Shown: positions 34,921 through 44,363 of the stretch, one piece after another
Layout of the letters: each line of letters starts with the position of its first letter
Numbering within the stretch: the stretch's first letter is position 1
Assembly (NCBI RefSeq): GCF_009659375.1
Contig: NZ_WJQT01000014.1
Coordinates: 1 to 64,000 of the forward strand
Direction: 5' to 3'
Length of the DNA stretch: 64,000 nt
From: Fundicoccus ignavus
GTDB taxonomy: Bacteria > Bacillota > Bacilli > Lactobacillales > Aerococcaceae
Translations under genes and position numbers: made by a program
The notes under the pieces: generated by a model
The model's input: the letters and a program-made list of their open reading frames with translations, nothing else
Database searches by the model: none
What the model was told of the DNA's origin: nothing

Positions 34921-35634
34921 TCATTCCTTCTTCCCTTTATTAATCGACTGAATAATGGCTGGTAATTGCTCAAATGAGCGAATAATGTAATCCGCTTCTG
35001 ACAAATGAACGAGATGTTCGTCCTCTAAGGCAAAACCAATTGCTGCTTGAGTATATTTGCCATAGATCATATCAACACTTGAATCGCCAACGTATATCAT
35101 TTCATCCAGTTGAATGCCATACTTTTCACTTAAATCGTGTAAAGCTATCGGATCGGGCTTAGGCTTAAAGTCATCAGCACAAGCGATATAATCGAAGTAA
35201 ATATTTAAACCTGCTTTAGCTAAGCTCGCTTCAGTGATGCTTCGATTGTCATTTGTCACCAAACCGATTACATAGTTTTCTTTTAATGCTTTTAATGTAC
35301 TTTCTGCATGAGCGATGACATTTAGCTCAACGTCAGAACGAACAATATAATCTAAATATAATTGTTCCAATTTCAGTGCTATTTCAGTTATTGGCAAAGG
35401 AACAACTTCTGATAGTAAGGCAGCCTGTTCCGAAATGCTGCCTGCTGCAACCACTGAATTAGGTACAATGCAGGTTGCTTCAACACCGATTTTTTGCTTA
35501 AATTTTATTTTTTCTACCAAGCTTAAATCCGTTAGTTCCAACATAACATCCATCGCATGAATTGTTGGTTCATCCCAAGTATTGCCTAAATCAATCAAGG
35601 TACCATCTTTATCAAATATAATTGCTTTTATCAT
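34921..35634 (-). CDS. HAD-superfamily phosphatase (phosphoglycolate phosphatase-like)
   Basis: This 237-aa cytosolic hydrolase shows all HAD motifs: FDKDGTLIDLG (nucleophile Asp8), VTNDN (motif II), KPKPDP with Lys (motif III) and VGDSSVDM (motif IV Asp). The cap insertion type is the small helical C1 cap typical of phosphoglycolate phosphatase/GPH relatives. The substrate cannot be told from sequence. It starts the operon with the secreted protein and the CPBP protease. Confidence 0.9.
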   Translation of the reverse strand: MIKAIIFDKDGTLIDLGNTWDEPTIHAMDVMLELTDLSLVEKIKFKQKIGVEATCIVPNSVVAAGSISEQAALLSEVVPLPITEIALKLEQLYLDYIVRSDVELNVIAHAESTLKALKENYVIGLVTNDNRSITEASLAKAGLNIYFDYIACADDFKPKPDPIALHDLSEKYGIQLDEMIYVGDSSVDMIYGKYTQAAIGFALEDEHLVHLSEADYIIRSFEQLPAIIQSINKGKKE

Positions 35635-35700
35635 TTGGCAGTATCTCCTAAACTCATTTTATGACTCTCTTATTGTAACACATCCTAAGGTGTCTATTTA

Positions 35701-35747
35701 AAAAAAACAATCGATTCAGCTTGGAATTTCCAGCTTCATCGATTGTT
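35701..35747 (-). terminator. terminator of the Ser/Glu-rich protein gene
   Basis: Stem AACAATCGAT/ATCGATTGTT enclosing AGCTGG/CCAAGCT pairs, with T8 on the minus strand. Confidence 0.75.
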
Positions 35748-35750
35748 CCT

Positions 35751-36443
35751 TTAATTTGTTATAATAGTTAAGATATTCTCTAAATAGTAGATTAATTGTT
35801 CGTTCACTGGTTCAATCACTGCTTCGCCATATGGAAAAATCATTTTCTGAGCAAAGGGTATAAACACTCTTAAATGCTTATTTAGTAAGTCGCCATAATA
35901 ACTAGCAATCCGTCGAACTGTTATTGCAATATTTACTGGGTCGAGAATATTTGTCGGCTTAATCATTAAGCTTCCCGGTATAATTTGTTGAACAGGTGTT
36001 TTCACCGTATTCGTCTCATCATTTTCTACTGAACTTTCAGTTGAGTGAGAGTCACTGGTCTCATCATTATTAGCTTCAGAACTTGAATTCGTTTCACTAC
36101 TCGCTTCAGTTGAACTTGATTCAGTTGAACTTGATTCAGTTGAACTCGATTCAGTTGAACTTGATTCACCTATAGTGGACTCGTCTGTTTGATCAATAGA
36201 TGACTCTGAACTTTGCTCTGGCTCACTAGACTCAAAATCTTTTGGTGGTTCTGGCGGTAAATCATTACTAGATTCCGCTGTTTCGTCTTGATTTGTCTGA
36301 TTATCTTGAACACTATTAGAACTTGAAGTTGGCGCATTCTGTGCACTGACTAAACTTTCAGATGAACTTATTGGAAAATGGCCAAAATTTATTATCCATG
36401 CAATTGCTAAAAAACTGACAAGCATTTGTCTAATTATACGCAC
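35751..36443 (-). CDS. secreted Ser/Glu/Thr-rich protein with tandem repeat
   Basis: This 230-aa exported protein starts with GTG (36443; AAGGAGG, 7 nt) and a signal or anchor segment (about 6-32). Residues about 35-150 are almost wholly Ser, Glu, Thr, Asn and Asp, including SSTES pentapeptides encoded by a 15-bp tandem repeat. The C-terminal ~80 residues (from QQIIPGSL) are hydrophobic/basic without low complexity. No sorting motif is present. It could be a surface spacer; function unknown. Confidence 0.7.
   Translation of the reverse strand: MRIIRQMLVSFLAIAWIINFGHFPISSSESLVSAQNAPTSSSNSVQDNQTNQDETAESSNDLPPEPPKDFESSEPEQSSESSIDQTDESTIGESSSTESSSTESSSTESSSTEASSETNSSSEANNDETSDSHSTESSVENDETNTVKTPVQQIIPGSLMIKPTNILDPVNIAITVRRIASYYGDLLNKHLRVFIPFAQKMIFPYGEAVIEPVNEQLIYYLENILTIITN
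36106..36165. repeat. 15-bp tandem repeat, four units
   Basis: TCAGTTGAACTTGAT recurs four times (36106, 36121, 36136 with one change, 36151), encoding SSTES pentads. Unit number could vary between strains. Confidence 0.85.
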
Positions 36444-36582
36444 AAAATCCCCTCCTTATCGTTCTGTTCAATTGTATTCTAGCATAAACTACTGACGAAA
36501 CAGTCTTTGTAATCATTTTGTAGCAAAAGCATAATCATTCAACTATATTCTGTAATTTAACGGCGAAATAGTCATCATTTGG

Positions 36583-37731
36583 TTAAGCTTGATATCTCAA
36601 CTCACCATCTAAATAAGTTGCTTCTAAATCCATATCAGCATTCAAAACAATAAAGTCGGCTTCAAATCCAGGTGCGATTTGACCACATACATCACTAATA
36701 CCTACAGATTTAGCAGGTGCTAATGAAGCCATTCTTAATGCTTCTGCCGATGTAGCGACACCCCATTTAACAATATTTTTGACAGCATCTTTTAGTTCTA
36801 AGATTGAGCCTGCTAAATTACCTGAATCAGCTAGACGTGCTTGACCATCTTTTACGACTACATCAAATTCGCCTAAAGTTGATTTCCCTTCACCTAATCC
36901 ACCAGCACGCATACAGTCTGTTACTAAAACCATCTCTTCCGCTCCACGAGCTTTTTTTACAACTTTCGCAGCAGCTGGATGAACATGGTGCCCATCACAG
37001 ATGACTTCAGCGTACACATTATCTAAAGCCAACGCAGCTCCAACCATGCCTGGTTCACGGTGATGCAAACCACTCATTCCATTGTAAGTGTGGATAAAAA
37101 TAGTTGCACCTGCTTGAACAGCTTTTTCAGCTTGTTCAAATGTTGCGTCACTATGAGCCAATGCAGTGCTGATACCTTTTTCCGTGGCAAAATGGATAAA
37201 TGGAGTAACGCCTTCTCTTTCGGGAGCAATCGCAATTTTATTTACTAAATCATTTGACAGCTCATTCCATTTGTCTAATTTCTCAATCGAAGGATCTCCC
37301 ATATATTTAGGGTTTTGTGCACCTTTATATTTTTCTGTAAAGAAAGGACCTTCTAAGAAAATACCACGAATTTTTGCGCCGGTTACTTCTAAATAATGCT
37401 CACCAATTGTTTGACAAACTGCATCCAACTCTTCAGTAGAAGCTGTCAAAGTAGTCGGCAACCATGATGTTACACCGCAAGATAAAAGTCCTTCTGACAT
37501 AACTTTTAACCCCTCTAAATCGTTATCCATGACATCATGGCCTTGGTAACCATGAATATGTGTGTCAACTAAGCCTGGTGCAATTATTGAATCACGATAC
37601 TCAATGATTTCTCCATTAGCTGGTTTATCTTGAGAAATTTTTGTGAATTTGCCGTCTTCGATTGTTAAATAAGCATTATTAATGACTTCCCCTGTTAAAA
37701 CAATTGCTTTAGCAAAGATATGTTTGATCAT
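36583..37731 (-). CDS. nagA: N-acetylglucosamine-6-phosphate deacetylase
   Basis: This 382-aa amidohydrolase removes acetate from GlcNAc-6-P to give GlcN-6-P. It shows the metal-site strand APGLVDTHIHGYQGHDVMD (about 54-72), FLEGPFF (Glu ligand), ALAHSDATFEQA, THTYNGMSGLHHREPG and VTDCMRAGG (catalytic Asp). Length is normal. It diverges from nagB, with which it forms the amino-sugar route to fructose-6-P. Confidence 0.95.
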   Translation of the reverse strand: MIKHIFAKAIVLTGEVINNAYLTIEDGKFTKISQDKPANGEIIEYRDSIIAPGLVDTHIHGYQGHDVMDNDLEGLKVMSEGLLSCGVTSWLPTTLTASTEELDAVCQTIGEHYLEVTGAKIRGIFLEGPFFTEKYKGAQNPKYMGDPSIEKLDKWNELSNDLVNKIAIAPEREGVTPFIHFATEKGISTALAHSDATFEQAEKAVQAGATIFIHTYNGMSGLHHREPGMVGAALALDNVYAEVICDGHHVHPAAAKVVKKARGAEEMVLVTDCMRAGGLGEGKSTLGEFDVVVKDGQARLADSGNLAGSILELKDAVKNIVKWGVATSAEALRMASLAPAKSVGISDVCGQIAPGFEADFIVLNADMDLEATYLDGELRYQA

Positions 37732-37841
37732 CTGATTTCCTCCTAATTTTCTTTACCTTATACTCCATATTTATTTTAACATTATCATACACCTTGTCCT
37801 AAAAAAACAAAATTTATTTGACGTTATTTACTGAAAATAGT

Positions 37842-37869
37842 TTGTGCTTGTGATAAAATATACTATATT
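37842..37869 (+). promoter_or_regulatory. predicted nagB promoter
   Basis: TTGTGC (37842-37847), 16-nt spacer, TATATT (37864-37869) in the nagA-nagB divergent gap (37732-37897). No obvious cre or NagR palindrome was seen. Confidence 0.45.
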
Positions 37870-37897
37870 GTGTTATAAAAATTTTAGGAGGTTTATG

Positions 37898-38605
37898 ATG
37901 AACGTATTCGTTTTTGATACTATTCAAGAAGCATCGCAAAAAGCATTTGAAGTATTTCAAGAAGCTTTAGCCAACGATGCAAAAGTATTTGGTTTAGCTA
38001 CTGGTTCAACGCCAGAGGCTTTATACGAGATTATGGTTAATTCAGATATCGATTTTACAGACTCAATTTCGGTTAACCTTGATGAGTATTATGGCTTAGC
38101 CGGTGATCACGCTCAAAGTTACAATTATTTTATGAACGAACATTTATTTAATAAAAAACCATTTAAAGCTAACTATTTGCCAGATGGTACTAACACAGAT
38201 TCCGACGCAGAAGTTGAACGCTATAATAAAATATTAGCAGCGAACCCTGTTGATTTACAATTATTAGGAATCGGTGGTAATGGCCATATTGGTTTCAACG
38301 AGCCTGGTACTGACTTTAACGGACACACTCAATTAGTCGATTTAGCACCTTCTACAATCGAAGCCAACAAACGTTTCTTTGCTTCAGCTGAAGATGTTCC
38401 TTCTAAAGCATACAGCATGGGTATTGCATCGATTTTAGAATCAAAACAAATTCTATTACTTGCTTTTGGCGAAGGTAAAGCAGAAGCAGTTAAGGGAATG
38501 GTTGAAGGGCCTGTTACAAACGAATTACCAGCTAGCGCACTTCAAAATCACGATAATGTAACAGTCATCGTTGATAAAGCTGCTGCAAGCTTATTAAGTA
38601 AATAA
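37898..38605 (+). CDS. nagB: glucosamine-6-phosphate deaminase
   Basis: This 235-aa enzyme converts GlcN-6-P to fructose-6-P and ammonia. It shows [22 protein letters not shown] (catalytic Asp) and [16 protein letters not shown] with the catalytic His. I chose ATG 37898, 6 nt after AGGAGG; ATG 37895 is too close. It is the short Firmicute form without allosteric C-terminus. A terminator (38612-38645) follows. Confidence 0.96.
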   Translation: MNVFVFDTIQEASQKAFEVFQEALANDAKVFGLATGSTPEALYEIMVNSDIDFTDSISVNLDEYYGLAGDHAQSYNYFMNEHLFNKKPFKANYLPDGTNTDSDAEVERYNKILAANPVDLQLLGIGGNGHIGFNEPGTDFNGHTQLVDLAPSTIEANKRFFASAEDVPSKAYSMGIASILESKQILLLAFGEGKAEAVKGMVEGPVTNELPASALQNHDNVTVIVDKAAASLLSK

Positions 38606-38611
38606 TCTAGT

Positions 38612-38645
38612 AATAAAGGCTTTGACCTTTGTCAAAGTCTTTATT
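38612..38645 (+). terminator. nagB terminator
   Basis: 15-bp stem with one G-U pair (38612-38626 / 38631-38645), T-rich tail after. Confidence 0.8.
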
Positions 38646-38673
38646 TTATTTTTTTACAAGGAGCTGAATTTTT

Positions 38674-39525
38674 TTGTCTTACTCTTATTCACCCACTCAT
38701 TCCAACGGTCCTTCATTGGCTAAATATAATGCAAACCGTTATACCTATATCACGTCTGAAATACCGAATTTTGACAGTATCACCTATTCATTGGACACAC
38801 AAATTTTCTATCTCATAGAGGGGCAATTGAAATTTAGTGCACTTCAACATCAACAAGTGATTGAAGCCAACCAAGTTATTATTATTCCACGTTATCTAGA
38901 GTTCACTTTGGATTATTTTGAAAACACTTATTTTAAAGCGCTTTCAGTTCAAGTTGGAAATTTTAGACCTACTTTTATACAGGACAACCAGTTTAAAAAG
39001 GTCGCTATTCTAAATGATACCTATTCCTTTAACACTTATTTGATTGGGCATACGGTCCAACAAATTATTAACGAGTTACTACAACAATTACCGACCAAAG
39101 AAGAAAAATTACAGTTACTCGTTAATATTCTAATTAAAGACTTGTCAAATCTTTCTGAGCTATCTCAAGATGACTTTGACAAGCCTTTGTCAAAAGCAAT
39201 TCAAAATTGTCAAATCTACTTACAACATCACTTTATGGAAGCTTTGAGTTTACCTACAATCGCCGAGAAATTTAATCTCTCTGACTATTATTTATCCAGA
39301 CAATTTAAGGAAGAAGTTGGTTTGTCAATATCTGAATACGTTACCCAGCAACGCTTGATTTATGCAAAAAAACTATTAGTAAAACACAATATCCCTGTCA
39401 AAGATATTGCGAAGCAAGCTGGCTTTAATAATGTTTCACATTTTTGTAGTACGTTCAAAAAAATTACCCAGCAAACACCTACAGAATATCGCCAGAGGCA
39501 AAATAATACCTGTATCAAACTTTAA
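38674..39525 (+). CDS. AraC-family transcriptional regulator
   Basis: This ~283-aa regulator has an N-terminal cupin-like sensor (about 1-170) and the paired HTH at the C-terminus: LPTIAEKFNLSDYYLSRQFKEEVG and VKDIAKQAGFNNVSHFCSTFKKITQQTPTEYR, each read in parts from about 205 to 275. The start is TTG at 38674 (AAGGAG about 11 nt upstream); no ATG exists before the C-terminal third. It lies after nagB, separated by a terminator, and may control a sugar pathway. Its stop codon lies in the loop of a perfect 19-bp hairpin. Confidence 0.85.
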   Translation: MSYSYSPTHSNGPSLAKYNANRYTYITSEIPNFDSITYSLDTQIFYLIEGQLKFSALQHQQVIEANQVIIIPRYLEFTLDYFENTYFKALSVQVGNFRPTFIQDNQFKKVAILNDTYSFNTYLIGHTVQQIINELLQQLPTKEEKLQLLVNILIKDLSNLSELSQDDFDKPLSKAIQNCQIYLQHHFMEALSLPTIAEKFNLSDYYLSRQFKEEVGLSISEYVTQQRLIYAKKLLVKHNIPVKDIAKQAGFNNVSHFCSTFKKITQQTPTEYRQRQNNTCIKL

Positions 39526-39548
39526 AATGGTTTGATACAGGTATTATT
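39502..39548. terminator. bidirectional terminator, perfect 19-bp stem
   Basis: 39502-39520 and 39530-39548 are exact reverse complements with a 9-nt loop holding the AraC stop. It serves both convergent genes. Confidence 0.85.
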
Positions 39549-39552
39549 GTTA

Positions 39553-40722
39553 TTATTTACTACCAGGGGTCAAACATGCCTTGTAAATATTCACAACATC
39601 CTCTGCATTTAAAGGTACATAAGAATACTTCAAGCGCGGTGCAACTTTCTCTGCCATTTCTGCCAAATAAGTCTCATCGATACCAACTTCTGGAAGTGTC
39701 ATTGGTAGACCACTGTCCACAAAAAATTGATACGTCTTTTCGATTGCTTCATTTGCCATCGCAAATTTATCTTCACTGTGTGCTATCCCCCAAACATTGT
39801 GTGCATAAGTCGCAAATCGATCGACTGTCTTATCATTTAAAATGTAGGCCATCCAACGTGGAGTTAGAATCGCTAATCCTACTGCATGCGTAATGTCATA
39901 ATAAGCTGATAGAATATGTTCCATCGCATGGCATGACCAAGCGTCACCTTTTCCAAATGCTGTCGTCCCGTTTAACGCAGTCGTCGCTGCCCACATTAAA
40001 TTAGCGCGCGCTTCATAATTTTCTGGTTCATCCAAAGCAATTGGTAAGTAATGAATACATAATTTCAATATATCTTCCGCTAAGCGGTCTTGTAAATAAG
40101 CTGTATCCGTTGTGCTGAAATAATTTTCAAATGTATGGGACATAATATCAGCAGTTCCTGCAGCTGTTTGCGAGCGAGGTACCGTATACGTATAACTTGG
40201 ATCTAAGATAGATGCATAAGGATACGTATGAGGGTTCCCTGTTCCGATTTTGTCTTTTGTTTCAAAGTTTGTAATGACGGTATGGAAATTCATCTCTGAA
40301 CCTGTTGCTGATAGCGTTAATACCGTAATTACAGGTAAAGCTGCTTTGATTAACTTACGGTCAATCACTAAATCCCAAGCTTCACCATAATACTTAGCAG
40401 CTGCAGCAATTGCTTTAGATGCATCAATAACAGACCCACCTCCAACTGCTAAAACTAAGTCAATTCCATGCTCTTTACATAATTGACTTCCTTTACGTAC
40501 AGACTCGATTCTTGGATTAGGTTCAATACCTGATAATTCAAAGATTTCGCAACCTTTTAACAGTTGCTGCACTTCATCGTACAGTCCACTTTTCTTAATA
40601 CTACCGCCACCATAGACTAACAATACCTTTTTACCAATATTTTCAACCAGTTTTGGTAAATACTTGATTTGACCTTGTCCAAAATAGACTTTAGTCGGAA
40701 TATCATATACAAAATTGTTCAT
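39553..40722 (-). CDS. iron-containing alcohol dehydrogenase (butanol dehydrogenase BdhA/YqhD type)
   Basis: This 389-aa group III dehydrogenase reduces aldehydes with NAD(P)H. It shows LVYGGGSIKKSG, AVGGGSVIDASKAI (nucleotide-binding) and metal ligands in the order Asp, His (TADIMSHTFE), His (CHAMEHILSA) and His (ITHAVGLAI). It is full length. A perfect 14-bp palindrome lies 78 bp upstream of the start. AraC genes flank it on both sides. Confidence 0.93.
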   Translation of the reverse strand: MNNFVYDIPTKVYFGQGQIKYLPKLVENIGKKVLLVYGGGSIKKSGLYDEVQQLLKGCEIFELSGIEPNPRIESVRKGSQLCKEHGIDLVLAVGGGSVIDASKAIAAAAKYYGEAWDLVIDRKLIKAALPVITVLTLSATGSEMNFHTVITNFETKDKIGTGNPHTYPYASILDPSYTYTVPRSQTAAGTADIMSHTFENYFSTTDTAYLQDRLAEDILKLCIHYLPIALDEPENYEARANLMWAATTALNGTTAFGKGDAWSCHAMEHILSAYYDITHAVGLAILTPRWMAYILNDKTVDRFATYAHNVWGIAHSEDKFAMANEAIEKTYQFFVDSGLPMTLPEVGIDETYLAEMAEKVAPRLKYSYVPLNAEDVVNIYKACLTPGSK

Positions 40723-40799
40723 TTCATCACTCCTTTGTAATCCATTATATAGTAAGGAAGCGTTTTTGTATCAATTAATGATTGCTCCGTCCTCCTAAA

Positions 40800-40813
40800 G
40801 TTAACCGGTTAAC
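40800..40813. promoter_or_regulatory. 14-bp palindrome GTTAACCGGTTAAC
   Basis: The core TTAACCGGTTAA fits the AdcR (MarR-type zinc regulator) consensus TTAACYRGTTAA as I remember it. It is upstream of the alcohol dehydrogenase gene. The rest of 40814-41050 is AT-rich and I see no gene there. Confidence 0.5.
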
Positions 40814-41050
40814 ATAAAAATATATTTAATTTTTATTGATTTTGACCAAAATAGTTTTAGACAATTTACAGACAAACTTAAAATCTATCCATTGAACTAT
40901 AATTTTCTTACTATTTTTTAATTATCGGTTTGATTTTGATAGCTAGCGATTAACTCTGATTGTAAAAAAATTACCAAAACATCTTCTCTAATTTAGATTT
41001 AATCAAAAAACAATAGTATTTATGTTTTTTTTTTATAACTAATGTTTCAT

Positions 41051-41078
41051 TTGCACTTATATTGTAGTATCATATAGT
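41051..41078 (+). promoter_or_regulatory. predicted promoter of the second AraC gene
   Basis: TTGCAC (41051-41056), 16-nt spacer, TATAGT (41073-41078). Confidence 0.5.
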
Positions 41079-41117
41079 TATATTACAGAGTACTTTTTGG
41101 AAAAGGAGGTAAATTTA

Positions 41118-41945
41118 ATGTATATTTCTAATGTGAATTCTGCGTCGATTAAACTGAAGTCAATTGAATCAGAAAGAGTTGCTGTTGAAGAAGCTCAAAC
41201 AATTCATTCTGAAGATAATTTAATTTTACTATATATTCATAAAGGCGCATTAAATTATAAGCACGATGGCCATCAAGGTGAAATCAAAAAACGAGATTTG
41301 GTTATTTTAAACCCGCGTCAATCCATTGAAATTGAACCGATTCGCAAAATTGAATGGATTCAAATTAAGTTAACTGGCATCTTATTTACTTCTTCTTTAG
41401 AAATCAATTCCGAAAATCAATTGTTTATTATTTCGGATACTAGTCAAACATTAAAACAGTATCTTGATTTAGCTTTAATTGAAAAAGAACAGCGCTTCCG
41501 TGGTTCTGAAATCATCCTCAAGAAACTCTTAGAGTGTGTAATGGTGCATATCCTACGTAATAATGAACTATCTATTAAAGACTCTAGCATCCAAGTTAAG
41601 CATAATGAAATTGAAATTATCCAACAACACATTCGTGATAATTTCTCTAAGAAACTGACGTTAGATGATTTATCAGAGTTGGTGAATATTAACAAATACT
41701 ATTTAATTAGACTATTTAAGCAACAAACTGGTTTATCACCCATTGATTATTTAATTCATGTCAGATTAGCTGAAGCTGAAAAATTACTCGCACATTCTAA
41801 CGTGACGGTTTCTAAAATATCCGATATGGTTGGTTTCCATTCACCTTCACACTTCTCTAAAACATTTAAAGAAAGTAATCACTGTACACCTTCAACTTAC
41901 CGTAAGCGTTATGCTTCAAAGAATGAAAGTACTGAAATAGTTTAA
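41118..41945 (+). CDS. AraC-family transcriptional regulator
   Basis: This 275-aa regulator has an N-terminal cupin-like sensor and a C-terminal double HTH (LTLDDLSELVNINKYYLIRL, then VSKISDMVGFHSPSHFSKTF). ATG 41118 follows AAGGAGG by 8 nt. It is monocistronic, ended by a perfect 17-bp hairpin. Target unknown; the alcohol dehydrogenase gene diverges from it across a 395-bp gap. Confidence 0.88.
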   Translation: MYISNVNSASIKLKSIESERVAVEEAQTIHSEDNLILLYIHKGALNYKHDGHQGEIKKRDLVILNPRQSIEIEPIRKIEWIQIKLTGILFTSSLEINSENQLFIISDTSQTLKQYLDLALIEKEQRFRGSEIILKKLLECVMVHILRNNELSIKDSSIQVKHNEIEIIQQHIRDNFSKKLTLDDLSELVNINKYYLIRLFKQQTGLSPIDYLIHVRLAEAEKLLAHSNVTVSKISDMVGFHSPSHFSKTFKESNHCTPSTYRKRYASKNESTEIV

Positions 41946-41950
41946 AATAA

Positions 41951-41994
41951 AACATGCTAGAAAATGAAGTTAAAATCTCATTTTCTAGCATGTT
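41951..41994. terminator. bidirectional terminator, perfect 17-bp stem
   Basis: Arms 41951-41967 and 41978-41994 with T/A-rich flanks, between the AraC gene and rlmA. Confidence 0.85.
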
Positions 41995-41995
41995 T

Positions 41996-42880
41996 TTAAT
42001 TTGCAATCAAAATGGTCAGATCTAGTGAAATGGTAGTGCCCATTTCTTCTAATAGACTCTGTCTTTCTTGATCTGTCAAACGCCATGTTAAAGGCGTCAT
42101 TTCTACTAATGCTTGTCTTTGAATCGTATTTAAAGCAACCGTATCTTGAACTCTTTCAATTTTAGCTTCTGGATAGTGTTGTAAAAACACTTCTAAAACT
42201 GAATCATTTTCATACTGGTTATTGTCTAAGTAGCCTAATTTCACCATTGCGTCCCTTATTTCTTTCAAGTAAGCGGCGTTGGGAAGTATTTTGACTAAGT
42301 GTCCTTCTTCTTTTAAGACACGATTAAATTCTTCGTAATTAGCTGGTGAAAGAATTGAAAGAATCACGTCAAATTGCTTGTTAGCAAATGGGAGTTTTGT
42401 TAAATCTGCTACTAAGGATAGGATATAACCATTATAATCACTAGCTAAATGGATACCAGCTTTAGCTAGATCAATTCCGATTAAGCTATGTTGAGTTCCT
42501 AGTGTTTGTGTCAAACGATATAAATGACTGCCTTCCCCACTTCCGGCATCTAGAATACTCAGTGATTTGTCTGAGTAATAAGGACGTAGTATGATTTCTA
42601 ATTTATCATGCAAGGCATCATATAATGGACTTTGACTGATAATTTGTCTTCTCGACGTGAACAAGGCTTGATCATAGCGATTTGACATTGCTTTATTTGC
42701 TAAGAAAAAGTAGCCTTGTTTATTCATGTCAAATTGATGATTACTTTGACAAATCAAACTTTTGCCTTTCAAATTCAAATTTTCCCCACAATGAATACAT
42801 TGAAGTTGAACTGTTGGGTGTGACTGAAACCAATTGATTGTTCGTTCACTTTTACTTATTGAGGCTAAGTTATTTTCCAT
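41996..42880 (-). CDS. 23S rRNA guanine-N1 methyltransferase (RlmA type)
   Basis: This ~294-aa SAM enzyme methylates a guanine in helix 35 of 23S rRNA (G745 or G748 in relatives). It has an N-terminal zinc ribbon (CIHCGENL, CQSNHQFD), then DMNKQGYFFL, and a Rossmann domain with LDAGSGEGSHLY and SILSPANYEEF. Gram-positive forms (RlmA-II, TlrB) modify G748 and affect tylosin sensitivity. ATG 42880 is chosen (AAGGAG, 6 nt). Confidence 0.9.
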   Translation of the reverse strand: MENNLASISKSERTINWFQSHPTVQLQCIHCGENLNLKGKSLICQSNHQFDMNKQGYFFLANKAMSNRYDQALFTSRRQIISQSPLYDALHDKLEIILRPYYSDKSLSILDAGSGEGSHLYRLTQTLGTQHSLIGIDLAKAGIHLASDYNGYILSLVADLTKLPFANKQFDVILSILSPANYEEFNRVLKEEGHLVKILPNAAYLKEIRDAMVKLGYLDNNQYENDSVLEVFLQHYPEAKIERVQDTVALNTIQRQALVEMTPLTWRLTDQERQSLLEEMGTTISLDLTILIAN

Positions 42881-42896
42881 TTCATTCTCCTTAATC

Positions 42897-42945
42897 GCTA
42901 AAAAAGCGATGCAATGCTTTGACACATCGACATCACTTTAGCTTT
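42897..42945 (-). terminator. probable glmM terminator
   Basis: An imperfect stem joins AAAGTGATG/CATCGCTTT-type arms with T6 on the minus strand, just after the glmM stop. Confidence 0.5.
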
Positions 42946-42953
42946 TTAATCTA

Positions 42954-44309
42954 TTATTCGATTCCTCTGGTTTCGCGAATAATATCAGCGATACGATCTA
43001 CGTAGCTATCAACCTTTTCATCAGTAGAAGCTTCAGCCATTACACGTAGTAAAGGTTCTGTTCCACTTGGTCTAACTAGAATACGACCATCACCATTCAT
43101 TTCGCTTTCTACTTCTTCAATCACTGCTTTTACAGCTGGTTCATCCATAACAGTATGTTTGTCACGTACGCGGATATTCACTAATTTTTGTGGGAAAATC
43201 GTTACTTCAGCTGCTAATTCTGATAATGATTTACCTGTTTCTTTCATAACAGATAATAATTGAACTGCAGATAACAAGCCATCACCTGTTGTATTTAAGT
43301 TCATAAAGACAATGTGCCCTGATTGCTCTCCACCTAGTGAGTAGCCACCTTTACGCATTTCTTCAACTACATAACGGTCACCGACTTGTGTTTTTAATGC
43401 AACCATACCATTTTCTTCAATTGCTTTATGGAAACCGATATTACTCATCACGGTTGAAACTACTGTGTTCTCGGCTAAGCGGCCTTTAGATTTTAAATGT
43501 TTGGCACAGATGAACATAATTTTATCTCCATCAACGATTTCACCATTTTCGTCAACAGCAATTAAACGGTCACCATCACCATCAAATGCTAAACCAACTT
43601 GTGCTCCTTTTTCTTTAACAAATTCTTGTAGAGTTTCAGGATGAGTTGATCCAACATTTTTGTTGATATTAATCCCATCTGGACGGTCACCCATTGTATA
43701 AAAATCAGTTTCTAAATCAGCAAATAATTGGTTTATTAGCGGGCTAGTTGCACCATGTGCCGCATCAAGACAGACTGAGATACCTTCCAAATCGCCAGGA
43801 ATTGTTGTTTGTAAAAATTGAACATATTTAATTGTTCCTTCATGGAACTCGTCAACGGTTCCTAATCCTTCTGCACTTGGACGTGGTAGTTCGTCAACCG
43901 GTGAATCTAATAATGCTTCGATTTCTTCTTCTTGGTCATCAGATAATTTAAATCCATCCGCTCCAAAGAATTTAATACCATTATCCTCTGCTGGATTATG
44001 AGAGGCACTAATCATAACACCGGCCACACAATTTTGTGTGCGTGTTAAATAAGCAACTGCTGGTGTTGGCACAACACCTAATTGCATTACTTCGATTCCT
44101 ACTGACAGTAAACCTGAAATTAATGCAGACTCTAATAATTGTCCAGAAATTCTAGTATCACGTGCAACTAAAACACGTGGGTGTTCATTTTCAGGTGCGT
44201 GCTGCATTAACACATGTCCGCCAAAACGCCCTAATTTAAATGCTAATTCTGGTGTTAACTCTTGGTTCGCTACCCCTCTAACACCGTCCGTACCGAAATA
44301 TTTTCCCAT
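42954..44309 (-). CDS. glmM: phosphoglucosamine mutase
   Basis: This 451-aa enzyme turns GlcN-6-P into GlcN-1-P for UDP-GlcNAc. It shows [10 protein letters not shown], the phosphoserine loop [15 protein letters not shown] (about 97-111), metal site DGDGDRL, the sugar loop GGEQSGH and [12 protein letters not shown]. It closes the conserved cdaA-cdaR-glmM operon, in which c-di-AMP synthesis and cell-wall precursor supply are linked; CdaA activity is modulated by both partners in relatives. Confidence 0.97.
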   Translation of the reverse strand: MGKYFGTDGVRGVANQELTPELAFKLGRFGGHVLMQHAPENEHPRVLVARDTRISGQLLESALISGLLSVGIEVMQLGVVPTPAVAYLTRTQNCVAGVMISASHNPAEDNGIKFFGADGFKLSDDQEEEIEALLDSPVDELPRPSAEGLGTVDEFHEGTIKYVQFLQTTIPGDLEGISVCLDAAHGATSPLINQLFADLETDFYTMGDRPDGININKNVGSTHPETLQEFVKEKGAQVGLAFDGDGDRLIAVDENGEIVDGDKIMFICAKHLKSKGRLAENTVVSTVMSNIGFHKAIEENGMVALKTQVGDRYVVEEMRKGGYSLGGEQSGHIVFMNLNTTGDGLLSAVQLLSVMKETGKSLSELAAEVTIFPQKLVNIRVRDKHTVMDEPAVKAVIEEVESEMNGDGRILVRPSGTEPLLRVMAEASTDEKVDSYVDRIADIIRETRGIE

Positions 44310-44363
44310 TATATAAATTCTCCTAACTCTATCGTTATTAATTTGTCATTTGGTTAAAATTTA

